A DNA stretch of 64,000 nucleotides from Paraburkholderia flava. GTDB lineage: Bacteria > Pseudomonadota > Gammaproteobacteria > Burkholderiales > Burkholderiaceae. Position 1 is the stretch's first letter, and every line of letters begins with the position of its first letter. Location of the stretch: NCBI RefSeq assembly GCF_004359985.1, contig NZ_SMRO01000003.1, forward strand, positions 976,206 through 1,040,205, in the 5' to 3' direction. Made by a program: the position numbers and the translations under genes. The notes under the pieces are model-generated. The model did no database searches and was not told where the DNA came from. It worked only from the letters and a program-made list of their open reading frames with translations. Shown in pieces: positions 16,552 to 26,466 of the stretch.

Positions 16552-17859
16552 ATGAACAAGATCATAGACGTTTCCAGCGGGAAGAGTAACGCATCTTCGC
16601 GAGCCATCTCGGGCGCCGAGGTCATCGTCGCTACGACTATCGGCAATGCCCTCGAGTTCTTCGATTTCACGGCCTACAACTTCTTTGCGGTGTTGCTCGG
16701 CAGGTTGTATTTCCCGACACTAAGCCCGTTGTTCCAGTTGGTGATGTCTACTGGAACTTTCGCCATTGGTTATTTCTTTCGCCCACTTGGTGGCGTGCTA
16801 ATCGGCGTCTATGCCGACAAGATCGGTCGCAAAGCCGCTCTCACACTGACCGTAGGCATGATGGCGCTTAGTTCGGCGATTATCGGACTGGCACCAACCT
16901 ATGCCACCATCGGAATCTGGGCGCCGATCCTTATCTTGCTGTCGCGAATTTTGCAGGGAATCTCGGCCGGTGGCGAAGTGGGCGCATCCACGGCTTTACT
17001 CGTCGAGTATGCGGGGCACCGACGACGCGGCTACTTCGGAAGTTTCCAGTTTGCGAGCCAAAGCCTTGGCATCGCGCTGGGCGCGATTGTGAGTTCCCTT
17101 CTGTCACGTTATCTTGATCCGCAGGCGCTTGCATCCTGGGGATGGCGGACCGTGTTCCTGATGGGGACGGTGATCGCTCCAGTCGGTATCTATATCCGCG
17201 TGCGGCTTAATGAGACGCTGCATCTAAAAGCAGACGAGAAGACACAGCATTCTTTGCTTCACATTCTCGTGTCCCATACGAAGGAACTTACCCTTGGCAC
17301 TTTGCTTACCTTCGGGGGCACCTCGGCCAATTTCATCATTCTGTTCTCACTTCCGATCATCGCAATCAAGTCGCTTGGCATGTCGCAAGCAGATAGCTTG
17401 ATGGCTGGCGTTGTTACCGGCCTGGTTGGATTCATAGTCAGTCCGATTGGAGGTTTTGTTTCCGACCGCGTAGGCCGAAAGCCAGTGATCGCGATCTCGC
17501 GTTTGCTTGTCATCGTCGCGGTCCTGCCGTTGTTTGTCTGGCTCAAAGCCGATCCGAGCGTCACTCGATTGCTCGTGGTCGAAGGCGTGCTCGCCGCGCT
17601 AGCCGCCTTTGGTGGCGCAACGGCAATCGGCTGGATGACCGAACTCTTTCCTGCCAACGCTCGAGCAACCGGCATGGCGATTATCTACAGCGTTGGCGTT
17701 GCACTTGCCGGCGTCATTGCTCAGTTCGTATCGACTTACTTCGTCGGCATCAGCGCGAACATTATGCCGGCGGCGTGGTACGTGGTGATATGCCTGTTGT
17801 TCACGAGCATTGTCCTGTTTTGGCTACCGGACACAAGCCGCTCGCCGCAAAGCGAATAA
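16552..17859 (+). CDS. MFS transporter, metabolite:H+ symporter (MHS) family
   Basis: 435 residues from ATG 16552. The opening (VIVATTIGNALEFFDFTAYN), the FFRPLGGVLIGVYADKIGRK loop between helices 2 and 3, and RILQGISAGGEVGAST in helix 4 identify the MHS family of proton-coupled uptake systems for carboxylates, betaine and related metabolites. About 12 membrane segments are apparent. It is divergent from the LysR gene at 16450 and followed after 47 bp by the DUF1028 gene, so these two are probably one regulated unit. A second MHS paralogue lies at 23069. Confidence 0.93.
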   Translation: MNKIIDVSSGKSNASSRAISGAEVIVATTIGNALEFFDFTAYNFFAVLLGRLYFPTLSPLFQLVMSTGTFAIGYFFRPLGGVLIGVYADKIGRKAALTLTVGMMALSSAIIGLAPTYATIGIWAPILILLSRILQGISAGGEVGASTALLVEYAGHRRRGYFGSFQFASQSLGIALGAIVSSLLSRYLDPQALASWGWRTVFLMGTVIAPVGIYIRVRLNETLHLKADEKTQHSLLHILVSHTKELTLGTLLTFGGTSANFIILFSLPIIAIKSLGMSQADSLMAGVVTGLVGFIVSPIGGFVSDRVGRKPVIAISRLLVIVAVLPLFVWLKADPSVTRLLVVEGVLAALAAFGGATAIGWMTELFPANARATGMAIIYSVGVALAGVIAQFVSTYFVGISANIMPAAWYVVICLLFTSIVLFWLPDTSRSPQSE

Positions 17860-17906
17860 ATGTAAGTGGATTTGCCGCAGTATCTTTGAAATGGAACAGG
17901 AAAGTT

Positions 17907-18611
17907 ATGACTTACAGCATTCTTGCCAGATGCCCCGACACTGGCCGTTTCGGAATGTCGATCGCAACCTACTCGGTCGCGGTTGGACAGTGGTGCGACG
18001 GACTGCATCGACGCGCTGGGGTGACCATGAGTCAGGCATTCGTCCGCACGACAAACAATGACCTCGCGCTCAACCTCCTGAAACTTGGACACTCCGCAAA
18101 GTACGTAGTCGATGCGCTAGTACGCGACGATGACTTCGCATCCTATCGTCAGATTGGCGTTATCTCTTTGGATGGAACCGTAGATTGCCATACCGGCCCC
18201 AATACGCGAGGCTCGGCGGGCCATCAGATCGGGAAGGGTTACGTCGCAATGGGCAACGTGTTGACCGACGACCGTGTCGTGCACACCATGGCCGACGCGT
18301 TCGAGAGTTCCGTTGCTCAACCCTTCGAAGAACGCCTATTGCGTGCGCTTGAGGCAGGGCGCGATGCGGGTGGCCAAGGAAATGGCACGCGCGCGCTTGC
18401 GGAGCGTTCGAGCGGCTTGATCGTAACCGCTTCCGATAACCTTGACGCAATCAATCTTCGCGTGGATTTACATCCGCGAGCCGTCGACGAACTGCGTCGT
18501 CTGCACTCGATATGTAGCCAATATGCCGGTTACTATCGCAGCCGCGGGATCTCCCCGCCAGATGCACCCGGCCAGGAAGTGTTTGAGACGCAAAACGGCA
18601 TAGTCTGTTGA
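17907..18611 (+). CDS. DUF1028 family protein (Ntn-hydrolase-like)
   Basis: 234 residues from ATG 17907, preceded by an AGGAAAG site. The first residues (MTYSILARCPDTGRFGMSIA) and the TGPNTRGSAGHQIGKGYVAMGN block are characteristic of DUF1028, a family with an N-terminal-nucleophile hydrolase fold that occurs with amino-acid and peptide catabolic genes. Catalytic activity of the family is not established. It is in the MHS operon, so an amidase- or peptidase-type role on the imported compound is plausible but inferred. Confidence 0.88.
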   Translation: MTYSILARCPDTGRFGMSIATYSVAVGQWCDGLHRRAGVTMSQAFVRTTNNDLALNLLKLGHSAKYVVDALVRDDDFASYRQIGVISLDGTVDCHTGPNTRGSAGHQIGKGYVAMGNVLTDDRVVHTMADAFESSVAQPFEERLLRALEAGRDAGGQGNGTRALAERSSGLIVTASDNLDAINLRVDLHPRAVDELRRLHSICSQYAGYYRSRGISPPDAPGQEVFETQNGIVC

Positions 18612-18643
18612 TTCGGCATCCAGCAGAACTGCCCTTTGAAAAG

Positions 18644-18673
18644 ACCGCGATTCCTAGGAACCGCGGTTTTTTT
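18644..18673 (+). terminator. Rho-independent terminator
   Basis: ACCGCG ... CGCGGT forms the stem base around a TTCC/GGAA inner stem, followed by seven T residues. It ends the MHS-DUF1028 transcription unit. Confidence 0.85.
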
Positions 18674-18731
18674 CAACGATAGTTTCTCGCAATCGCCCTA
18701 AGCTTGGTTAACTTGTTTCGATATTTAGCAA

Positions 18732-19577
18732 TCAGCTTTTGCACCCGTCGGCGTTATATCGGTTGTGTCGCTGGCTGAACTCCCCATAAGGCACCAAGGT
18801 TTCCAGTGATGGATGGTGGGAATTGGACCTTGCAGCGTGGACGCGGTTAGCAAGATTCGCGAGGGCGCTGCTCACACCATTCGCGGCTGCCCGTATGCAT
18901 ATGTCATGATGAATCCACAGGTCGACCACCTTATCCTCAGCGGTGACACTCAACTCTTCGCCTTCGCTGATTGCAATGACGGGAACGGAAATCTGCCTGC
19001 GAATTTTGCGGAGCATATCGAGACTCAGGCCAGTCGGCATGACTGCATCGGCACCCGCGTCGGCAAAGGCTCGCATGCGCTCCAATGCCTGTTCGGCATC
19101 TTGAGTCGCCCATCCGATGTCGGTACGAGCGATGATGACAAGTTCGGAGTCGACTCGTGCATCGAGCGCAGCGCGGATGCGTGCGAGCATATGTGGCAGC
19201 GGTGCTACGCGACGTGGGCCCGATGAGTGTTTGCCGCTGACGTGATCTTCGATGTGAATAGCGGCCGCGCCAGCGCGTTCCAGCCTCGCCACTGCACGCG
19301 CAATGCCCGCGGGCTCGTGAAATCCGTCTTCCGCATCCACGATAAGCGGCACGTCGACGCAGGCCGCGATGTCGGTGACAGACGCCAGAATTTCAGTCAG
19401 GTCGAGCAGGCCGACATCGGGCACGACTAGACGCGAGGCGAGGCCAAAGCTTCCGATGTGCAGGCAGTCGAATCCGTGCCAGGTGGCAAGGCGCGCTGAT
19501 AGCGGATCGTGGACACCAATTGCGATCGATGGCATTTGAGCATTTAAGGCGGTGCGAAGAGAAGAACGAGCAAACAT
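18732..19577 (-). CDS. Isocitrate lyase/PEP mutase superfamily protein
   Basis: 281 residues. Family signatures are HDPLSARLATWHGFDCLHIG near residue 23, the metal-binding VPLIVDAEDGFHEP near residue 77, AAIHIEDHVSGKHS near residue 107 and IIARTDI near residue 148. The lyase KKCGH motif is absent; SGKHS stands in that loop, so it is not a true isocitrate lyase. It is more likely a C-C or C-P bond enzyme of the carboxyvinyl-carboxyphosphonate or oxaloacetate-hydrolase type. It is divergent from the LysR gene at 19625 with a 47-bp gap. Confidence 0.9.
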   Translation of the reverse strand: MFARSSLRTALNAQMPSIAIGVHDPLSARLATWHGFDCLHIGSFGLASRLVVPDVGLLDLTEILASVTDIAACVDVPLIVDAEDGFHEPAGIARAVARLERAGAAAIHIEDHVSGKHSSGPRRVAPLPHMLARIRAALDARVDSELVIIARTDIGWATQDAEQALERMRAFADAGADAVMPTGLSLDMLRKIRRQISVPVIAISEGEELSVTAEDKVVDLWIHHDICIRAAANGVSSALANLANRVHAARSNSHHPSLETLVPYGEFSQRHNRYNADGCKS

Positions 19578-19624
19578 GCAAAATATCTCTGAGGGAAAAC
19601 AATAGCGAGGAGAGGTGCCTACGA

Positions 19625-20587
19625 ATGAAAGATCTGAATTTGCGACGCTTTCGCTACTTCTTCGAGGTGTATCAGCGTGGATCGATTTCCGCCGCTTCCG
19701 AGTCGCTCAACACGTCGCCCTCGGTCGTCACGCGGCAAATCCAATTGCTCGAAGATGAACTTCAGACCGTCTTGTTCGAGCGTCACTCGCGCGGACTGAG
19801 GCCGACGGAAAGCGCGCGCCATCTGAGCGACTTCTGGAATGATCTGCATGCGCGCTACGAGCAGTTCGAGGATCGCTTGTCCGCGTTGCGAGGTTTGCAG
19901 GTCGGCGCGGTCCATCTCGCTGTGAGTGAGGGCTACGTCCCCGATCTCTCTGAACACGTAATAAGAAAATTCAATGCGCAGTATCCGGGCGTCGAGATCC
20001 GCGTCGACGTGATGCCGGTTGGCCACATTGTCGATTCGGTGGCCGACGGACGAGCTCATATTGGAATTGCATTTAATCCCGAGCCTCGACCCGACATCGA
20101 AGTCGTGTACAGCGTTTGCCAGCCGGCGGAGCTGCTGATTCGTGCCGATCATCCGCTCGCGCGTCGCAAGACCAGCGTGTCGATCGCCGAGCTGTTTACT
20201 TGCAAGCTTGCGTTGATGCCGGTGGAGAACGGACTTGGACAACTGCTTCATACGGTTGCGCACGACGAGAAAGTCGAACTGCGCCCCGCCTTGATCAGCA
20301 ACTCGATTGCGATGATCCGCGAGTTCGTGCTGGGTAGCAGCGGCGCGGCGTTGATAAGTGGCTTTGAACAGATGCGAAGGAAAGGAGACCATACTCTCGT
20401 GGCGTTGCCGATTGACCATCCGCTGTTGCTCAATCCGCGCGCCGCACTGATCGTGAAGAGAGGCCGTCCTCTTGGTGTCGCCGCGGAATACATGCTCACG
20501 TCGATTCCTCAGACGATGAAGCTTTTCACGAAGGTGCTTGCCCCGACTCGCAGCACTAGGCATCGGGTCGCGCTGCGAAAGGATTGA
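19625..20587 (+). CDS. LysR-type transcriptional regulator
   Basis: 320 residues from ATG 19625, preceded by GAGGAGAGG. The start (MKDLNLRRFRYFFEVYQRGS) and helix-turn-helix (ISAASESLNTSPSVVTRQIQ) are standard, followed by an intact effector domain. It lies divergent to the PEP-mutase-like gene and its 3' end overlaps the convergent transporter gene by 32 bp. It probably controls the former and possibly the genes from 20556 to 25686. Confidence 0.92.
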   Translation: MKDLNLRRFRYFFEVYQRGSISAASESLNTSPSVVTRQIQLLEDELQTVLFERHSRGLRPTESARHLSDFWNDLHARYEQFEDRLSALRGLQVGAVHLAVSEGYVPDLSEHVIRKFNAQYPGVEIRVDVMPVGHIVDSVADGRAHIGIAFNPEPRPDIEVVYSVCQPAELLIRADHPLARRKTSVSIAELFTCKLALMPVENGLGQLLHTVAHDEKVELRPALISNSIAMIREFVLGSSGAALISGFEQMRRKGDHTLVALPIDHPLLLNPRAALIVKRGRPLGVAAEYMLTSIPQTMKLFTKVLAPTRSTRHRVALRKD

Positions 20588-21848
20588 CCGCGAGAAACAG
20601 GCCTGCGAGCAACATGACAATGGCCATCAGGTAGAGGCCGGTGATCATCGAGCCGGTTGTCGTCGCAAACCAGCCAATCACGGTCGGACTGACAAACCCG
20701 CCAAGCGAACCGATGGTGTTGATTAATGCGATTCCGCCCGCTGCCGCGCTGCCGGTAAGATGCGCACTCGGCGTTGCCCAGAACACGATGTAGGCACCCC
20801 AGATCAAACCCGTCGCAAGCGAAATCAAAGCAATTGACCAGCCAAAGTCGCCGGTGATGCGGACAGCCGCCGCGAATGCAATCGCGCTTAGAATCGCTGG
20901 CACAGCGCTATGCCAGCGACGCTCCTGCGCGCGGTCGGAGAGACGCCCGAAAATGAACATTCCAAATGCGCCTGCGATATAGGGCAGCGACGAATAAATA
21001 CCGATCTTCATGGAATCGTGGATGCCATTCGCTCGAATAATGCTCGGCAACCAGAAGCTAACGGTATAGATGCTGCTGATAATGCAAAAGTAAGCCGCGG
21101 CGGCTAAATAGGTACGCGCGTCACGCACAACGCTAACGAACGAATGCTCGCGGCGCGGCCGCGCTTCGACGGTTTGCACAAGCAGCTGCTTTTCTTCGGC
21201 CGTCAGCCAGCCTGCATCGTTGGGGTGATTGGTCAACACGCGCAGAGCAAGCAATCCGAGTATCACACAAGGGAAACCCTCGACGACGAACATCCACTGC
21301 CAGCCGGAAAGTCCGCCGAAGCCCGTGAAATGGGCAAGAACATAGGCTGACGTCGGACCGCCCAGAATGCCCGCCAGTGGCGCCGCCACCATCACGATCG
21401 CCGTTGTCTGGGCAAGGCGCTTCGGACCATACCAGTACGTCAGGTAATAGATCATTGCTGGCGCAAAACCGGCTTCGAATACGCCGAGGAGGAATCGCAA
21501 CAGGTAAAAGCTGGTCGGACTGTGCGTGAACATCATGCCGGTAGACACGATTCCCCACAGGATCATTACTCGGGCCACTGTCGTGCGTGCGCCGATGCGT
21601 TCAAGCAGCAAATTGCTGGGTACTTCGAATAGGACGTATCCGATGAAGAAGATGCCGGCCCCGAGACCGTAGACCGCATCGGAAAAGCCAAGATCGGACT
21701 GCATCTGAAGCTTCGCAAAGCCAACGTTGATCTTGTCCAGACTCGCAAACGTGTAGCAGATCAACAGAAACGGAAGCACACGCCAGTTTACTTTCTGGTA
21801 CAGCTTATCAAGCGCTGTTGGCGCCTCTCCGAACCCCGCCATATCCAT
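20556..21848 (-). CDS. MFS transporter, anion:cation symporter (ACS) family
   Basis: 430 residues from ATG 21848, chosen because GGGAGG sits 6 nt upstream. The WRVLPFLLICYTFASLDKINVGFAK opening and the RFLLGVFEAGFAPAMIYYL block (split here across helices 4-5) mark the ACS family, which imports organic anions such as phthalate, tartrate or glucarate. About 12 helices are present. It is divergent from the amidase gene at 22028 and convergent with the LysR gene. Confidence 0.92.
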   Translation of the reverse strand: MDMAGFGEAPTALDKLYQKVNWRVLPFLLICYTFASLDKINVGFAKLQMQSDLGFSDAVYGLGAGIFFIGYVLFEVPSNLLLERIGARTTVARVMILWGIVSTGMMFTHSPTSFYLLRFLLGVFEAGFAPAMIYYLTYWYGPKRLAQTTAIVMVAAPLAGILGGPTSAYVLAHFTGFGGLSGWQWMFVVEGFPCVILGLLALRVLTNHPNDAGWLTAEEKQLLVQTVEARPRREHSFVSVVRDARTYLAAAAYFCIISSIYTVSFWLPSIIRANGIHDSMKIGIYSSLPYIAGAFGMFIFGRLSDRAQERRWHSAVPAILSAIAFAAAVRITGDFGWSIALISLATGLIWGAYIVFWATPSAHLTGSAAAGGIALINTIGSLGGFVSPTVIGWFATTTGSMITGLYLMAIVMLLAGLFLAVNPFAARPDA

Positions 21849-22027
21849 TCCATACCTCCCATTCAATTATCTGCTCATCCTCGAACGATGAAATGCTTGT
21901 GGCAAGAGCAATTTCGCGTCGGGAGATTTGCTGTTTTAGGCAAACCTCACAAGCCAAAAATTGACACATGAAAATGCGCGCTATTCCGGAGCGACAGGCG
22001 GAATCTAAATCATGGAAGGGAGATAAC

Positions 22028-23026
22028 ATGAGCTGGCTTGAGGAATCCATCATGGTCACGAGGGGTGTCGCGGGCAAAGACCTCGGTCGCACACATGAAT
22101 TGCCTGAATCGCGTCAAGGCACATTCCATTATACGATCGGCCCCTACTCGACACCGGTTCTTCACGTGCAGCCAGGCGACCGAATTGTGGTCGACACGCG
22201 TGACGCCTTCGACGGCAAGTTGCTCACCGAGCAAGATATGCCGACTCAACATTTGCGCATGCCGTTCCTGAACCCGCAGAACGGCCCGATTATCATCGAC
22301 GGCGCAGAGAAGGGCGACGTGGTGGCGGTGTATATCGAATCAATGCAACCGCGTGGAGAGAATCCTCGCGGCACGTGTTGCCTGATCCCAGGCTTCGGCG
22401 CATTGACCGGCACCGACGTCACTGCGCTGCTTAACGAATCGCTGCCCGAGATCACACGAAAAATTGATCTTGATGAAGAGGGCGTCTACTGGAGCAAGCG
22501 GGTTCGGTTTCCGTACCGGCCGCACATCGGCACGCTCAGTCTGTCTCCCGAGATCGACTCGATCAATTCGCTCACGCCCGACAACCATGGCGGCAACATG
22601 GATGTTCCCGATATGGGGCCGGGCAGCATCACTTATCTACCCGTGAGGTCACCGGGCGCGCGGCTTTTCATCGGCGACGCGCATGCGTGCCAGGGTGACG
22701 GTGAAGTCTGCGGTGTGGCCGTTGAGTATGCGAGTCGCACCACGATTCGAGTCGATTTGATTAAACGCTGGCCAATCGCGTGGCCTCGCCTTGAGACAGA
22801 GACTTTGCTGATGTCAATAGGCAGCGCGCGTCCGCTCGAAGATGCGACCCGTATCGCTTACAAAGAGTTGGTGCTCTGGCTCGAAGCCGATTATGGGTTC
22901 AACCGCTGGGACGCCTACATGATGCTCAGTCAATGCGGAAAAGTTCGCTTAGGTAACGTTGTCGATCCCAAGTATTCCGTCGGCGCAGCTGTCGAAAAGT
23001 ACTACCTGGCTGAGTCGGACCTGTAG
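22028..23026 (+). CDS. Acetamidase/formamidase family protein
   Basis: 332 residues from ATG 22028 with GGGAGAT upstream. Family blocks include VLHVQPGDRIVVDTRDAFDG, NPQNGPIIIDGAEKGDVVAV, TPDNHGGNMDVPDMGPGS and FIGDAHACQGDGEVCGVA. These proteins hydrolyse short amides to acid and ammonia. The next gene, an MHS transporter, starts 42 bp downstream and the M20 hydrolase follows with overlap, so the three form an operon for uptake and stepwise amide hydrolysis. Confidence 0.93.
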   Translation: MSWLEESIMVTRGVAGKDLGRTHELPESRQGTFHYTIGPYSTPVLHVQPGDRIVVDTRDAFDGKLLTEQDMPTQHLRMPFLNPQNGPIIIDGAEKGDVVAVYIESMQPRGENPRGTCCLIPGFGALTGTDVTALLNESLPEITRKIDLDEEGVYWSKRVRFPYRPHIGTLSLSPEIDSINSLTPDNHGGNMDVPDMGPGSITYLPVRSPGARLFIGDAHACQGDGEVCGVAVEYASRTTIRVDLIKRWPIAWPRLETETLLMSIGSARPLEDATRIAYKELVLWLEADYGFNRWDAYMMLSQCGKVRLGNVVDPKYSVGAAVEKYYLAESDL

Positions 23027-23068
23027 GCCTTCCACTCATCACATCTGAGCATGCCTCGAGAGAATCCT

Positions 23069-24442
23069 ATGAAATCTGCCGAAAGCGCAGTCGAAACAAT
23101 GCCGCACGTTCAAAGTGCGCTTGAAAATGTTAGCGGTGAGTTATTCGTCGGAAATGGACTCCAGCTTAGCCGACAGGCGAAACGAGTCATCGTGGTATCG
23201 ACGATCGGCAATGCGCTCGAGTGGTTTGACTTTCTCGTTTACGGCTTCTTCGCATCGATCATCGCCAGGCAGTTTTTCCCCCCTGGCAATCCCGCTGCTG
23301 CGATGCTCGCAACTTGGGCGACTTTCGGTGTCGGCTTTCTTACTCGACCACTGGGCGGAATCATAATTGGGGCGATCAGCGATCGCGCGGGGCGCAAGGC
23401 AGCCCTGTCATTGACGATTTTGCTGATGGCGGTTGGGCTCATTTGCATCGCACTCGCGCCAACCTATGCCCAAATCGGAGTGGGCGCCCCCCTACTAATG
23501 CTGGTTGGTCGCTTTTTTCAGGGCTTTTCCGCAGGCGGCGAAATCGGTTGTGCAACGGCGTACCTCGTCGAGTATGCGCCTTCCCAACGGCGCGGCTATG
23601 TCGGCAGCTTCCAGATGGTGTCCCAAGCGAGCGCGGGCGTGCTGGGCTCGCTAATCGGTGTTGCATTGACACATTGGTTGTCGCCGGAGCAACTCGCTGC
23701 ATTTGGCTGGCGCGTTCCATTTCTTTTTGGACTTTCTATCGTGCCGGTCGGCTTCTACCTGCGCAGATCGCTTGAGGAATCTCCCATCTTTTCCTCAGCG
23801 TCGGATAAGGGAACGCTCGCTCGAAATCCGGTATCGACGGTGATGGCCAACGAATGGTCTACGATCCTCGTTGCGTCAGGTTTGACGATCTTCCCCACCA
23901 TCGGAATGTACATCTTCCTGATCTATATGCCGACGCACGCCACCCGTATCCTCCACATGAATTTGCAGGATGGCCTCGTCAGTTCGGTATGCGGCTCACT
24001 TTGCTACGCCTTCGCCAGCCCTTTTATGGGCATGCTCTCGGACAAGGTCGGCCGCCGCGCTCCGATGTTCGTTGCTCTCATCTTCGGTTGCCTTGCAGCC
24101 TACCCGATCTACGCCAATCTCAATGCTCACCCGACGCTCGTCACGCTCGTGCTTTCCCAGTGTTTGATGATGCTGTGCCTGGCGCTCTATATGGGCGGTT
24201 ACCCGGCATATGTTTCGGAGCTGATGCCGACCAATGTTCGATCGACTGGAATTGCAATTTCGTACAACCTCGCCGTGATGGTCTTCGGTGGATTTGCACC
24301 TGCACTGGTTCAGTGGCTGACGCAGGCATTGAACGACCCGCTCGCGATCTGTTACTACGTCATATTCGGATGCCTGGTCTCGACAGTTGCGCTCTTCCTC
24401 GCCGGTCGGCTTCGCCCCGTTGCCAACGGAGGTCTGACATGA
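23069..24442 (+). CDS. MFS transporter, MHS family (second copy)
   Basis: 457 residues from ATG 23069, preferred over ATG 23051 because GAGAGAA lies just before it. The family blocks VVSTIGNALEWFDFLVYGFF, TRPLGGIIIGAISDRAGRK and RFFQGFSAGGEIGCATAYL are intact. It belongs to the same family as the protein at 16552. Its stop overlaps the start of the M20 hydrolase (ATGA), so transport and hydrolysis are translationally coupled. Confidence 0.93.
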   Translation: MKSAESAVETMPHVQSALENVSGELFVGNGLQLSRQAKRVIVVSTIGNALEWFDFLVYGFFASIIARQFFPPGNPAAAMLATWATFGVGFLTRPLGGIIIGAISDRAGRKAALSLTILLMAVGLICIALAPTYAQIGVGAPLLMLVGRFFQGFSAGGEIGCATAYLVEYAPSQRRGYVGSFQMVSQASAGVLGSLIGVALTHWLSPEQLAAFGWRVPFLFGLSIVPVGFYLRRSLEESPIFSSASDKGTLARNPVSTVMANEWSTILVASGLTIFPTIGMYIFLIYMPTHATRILHMNLQDGLVSSVCGSLCYAFASPFMGMLSDKVGRRAPMFVALIFGCLAAYPIYANLNAHPTLVTLVLSQCLMMLCLALYMGGYPAYVSELMPTNVRSTGIAISYNLAVMVFGGFAPALVQWLTQALNDPLAICYYVIFGCLVSTVALFLAGRLRPVANGGLT

Positions 24443-25686
24443 GCACTAGAGCATGGGATGAGGGCGATACGGATGTGCGCCGCCAGAAAGAAGGTCTCGC
24501 GATCGATGAAGTTATAGCTATTCGCCGGAAACTGCATTCGGCCCCTGAGTTAAGTTTCAGCGAATTTTGCACTGGAGCTCTGGTTGCCGAACTACTCCGG
24601 TCATGGGGTGTCGAGACACACGTGGATGTAGGGGGCACAGGTGTAGTCGGTGTACTCTCGTCTGGAAGCGGACGCCGATCTATCGGCCTTCGTGCGGATA
24701 TGGATGCACTACCTGTCGAAGAACTCAATGTTTTCGAGCATCGTTCGCAGCATAACGGTGTCATGCATGCGTGCGGTCACGATGGTCACACTGCCATGCT
24801 TCTTGGGGCAGCTCGCTACCTTGCAAAGCATCGGCAGTTCGATGGGCAAGTGGTGTTCATTTTTCAGCCCGCCGAAGAAGGCGGATATGCCGGTGCACGT
24901 GCGATGATCGAGGACGGCCTCTTTGAGCGCTTTCACGTGGACGAAGTCTACGGCATACACAACTGGCCCGGAATGCCAGCCGGAAAATTCGGTGTTCGGG
25001 TCGGTCCGATGATGGCGTCTTTGACCAATTTCGAGATTGAGGTGACGGGCAAGGGATGTCATGCCGCGATGCCGCACAGTGGTCGCGATGCCCTACTGGC
25101 AGCAAATCACATGGTCGCTGCACTCCAGACCGTAATTACGCGATCGAAAGATCCCGTTGATACTGCTGTATTGTCCGTGACGCAATTTCATGCGGGAGAC
25201 GCAATGAACGTTATCCCAGATAGCGCCACCTTTGCCGGGACTATCCGTTGCTTCTCCGAACCAGCACTTGACCAGATGGAAACGGAGTTCAACCGAATCG
25301 TAAACGGCGTTGCGCTTTCATTTGACTGCTCCGTGAAAGTGGTCATTAAGCGACTGTATCCTGCGACGACGAATCATTACGCGCCCACTCAACGAGCAAT
25401 CGAGGCAATGCGTAAGATCGTTGAAGCCTGCAATGTCGACGAATCAGTTGCTCCCACGATGGGCGCTGAAGACTTTGCTCATATGCTTTTAGAAAAGCCC
25501 GGATGTTACGCATTCCTAGGCAACGACCGTACAGCGGAGTCTGCAACAACAAAGCACGCAAACGCCTCGTTGCATTCGCCGCATTACGACTTCAACGATG
25601 GCATCGTCGAGATCGGGGTTCGCTACTGGATTAAATTGGTTGACTCGTTTTTCCACACGTTTCCAGCAGGTAATTTTATGCGGTGA
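24439..25686 (+). CDS. M20 family amidohydrolase (hippurate hydrolase/IAA-amino acid hydrolase-like)
   Basis: 415 residues from ATG 24439. Motifs are RRKLHSAPELSF, GLRADMDALPVEE, MHACGHDGHTAML (metal ligands), FQPAEEGGYAGARAMI and PTMGAEDFAHML. This is the M20D amidohydrolase pattern, enzymes that cleave N-acyl amino acids. It overlaps the MHS transporter gene. With the acetamidase it suggests use of N-acylated or amide compounds. Confidence 0.93.
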   Translation: MSTRAWDEGDTDVRRQKEGLAIDEVIAIRRKLHSAPELSFSEFCTGALVAELLRSWGVETHVDVGGTGVVGVLSSGSGRRSIGLRADMDALPVEELNVFEHRSQHNGVMHACGHDGHTAMLLGAARYLAKHRQFDGQVVFIFQPAEEGGYAGARAMIEDGLFERFHVDEVYGIHNWPGMPAGKFGVRVGPMMASLTNFEIEVTGKGCHAAMPHSGRDALLAANHMVAALQTVITRSKDPVDTAVLSVTQFHAGDAMNVIPDSATFAGTIRCFSEPALDQMETEFNRIVNGVALSFDCSVKVVIKRLYPATTNHYAPTQRAIEAMRKIVEACNVDESVAPTMGAEDFAHMLLEKPGCYAFLGNDRTAESATTKHANASLHSPHYDFNDGIVEIGVRYWIKLVDSFFHTFPAGNFMR

Positions 25687-26466
25687 CGGCCGGGTTGGGA
25701 CTACAAGCGAACGTTCGAGCAAATACACGGTGTGATTCTAGGGGTCATATTTCAGACGTTGACATCGAAAACGAGGAACTTGCGACATGAGTAAATTTGC
25801 ACCGCGCTGCGGGAGGCAGTTGGGGGCGTCCTAATTGACGTTGCGAGCAGCGCGAAGCACCTGCCGGTCGGCACGCGAGCCGAAATGCTGGCTTTTGCCC
25901 ACGCTAACGTCGCGTGGCGCGCGAGGATATTCGCCTCAGCGCAGAATGTCACGGCGAAAGAACATGAAGAAGCGCGTGCGCAATTTTCGCTGCTTTATCC
26001 GGCGCGCAACTGATGGCGTGCGGCGACGCCATCAACGACCTGCGTCGTCGCGCCCGTACTGGGCGGTCAGATCGCCAAGGATTTTTTTTCGGCGCGTCGG
26101 GCAACAGGTAGCCCGTTGGCGCAAGCGTATTGATGAAGCCAATTGCTGCGGCGCCCGTCACGAGCCACCGACGTGGCGGCCGGACGAGCAATCGCCCACG
26201 CTATGCCGAGCCGTCGGCAGCGGCACTCCATGTTCATGCGCAATTGAAGTCATGCTCGACCCTTTCGGCTTTGCGATCACGCCTTAAAATTTGACAAGGC
26301 CGCCCACGAAGTCAGGTCATCTCCGGTAAAGCGGCCAGTCAGGCGTAGCAGATCAACCCGACCGGCGACCGCGCCGTTAGTGCCAAAATACTGTCTTTAA
26401 ATGCCCTTGAGGCGTGTCTCTTCTTTACCGACGCACGACCACATCGCCCCCGTATTGGAGCGAAGC
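25687..26466. other. Decayed intergenic region with gene remnants
   Basis: About 780 bp without an intact gene. An uninterrupted plus frame from ~25800 to 26012 has no start codon; it reads AVGGVLIDVASSAKHLPVG and EMLAFAHANVAWRARIFASA, which looks like real protein sequence of unknown family. On the minus strand at ~26090-26180 a short GAAAIGFINTLA segment resembles the tail half of an MFS transporter. The rest shows nothing recognisable. Confidence 0.5.

Noticed and set aside
18732..19577. True isocitrate or methylisocitrate lyase
   Set aside because: The catalytic KKCGH loop is absent (SGKHS instead), so only the superfamily is assigned.
21961..21987. TTGACA and TATTCC as a sigma-70 promoter before the acetamidase gene
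   Set aside because: Spacing is 15 nt and the -10 is poor, so it was not listed as a promoter.
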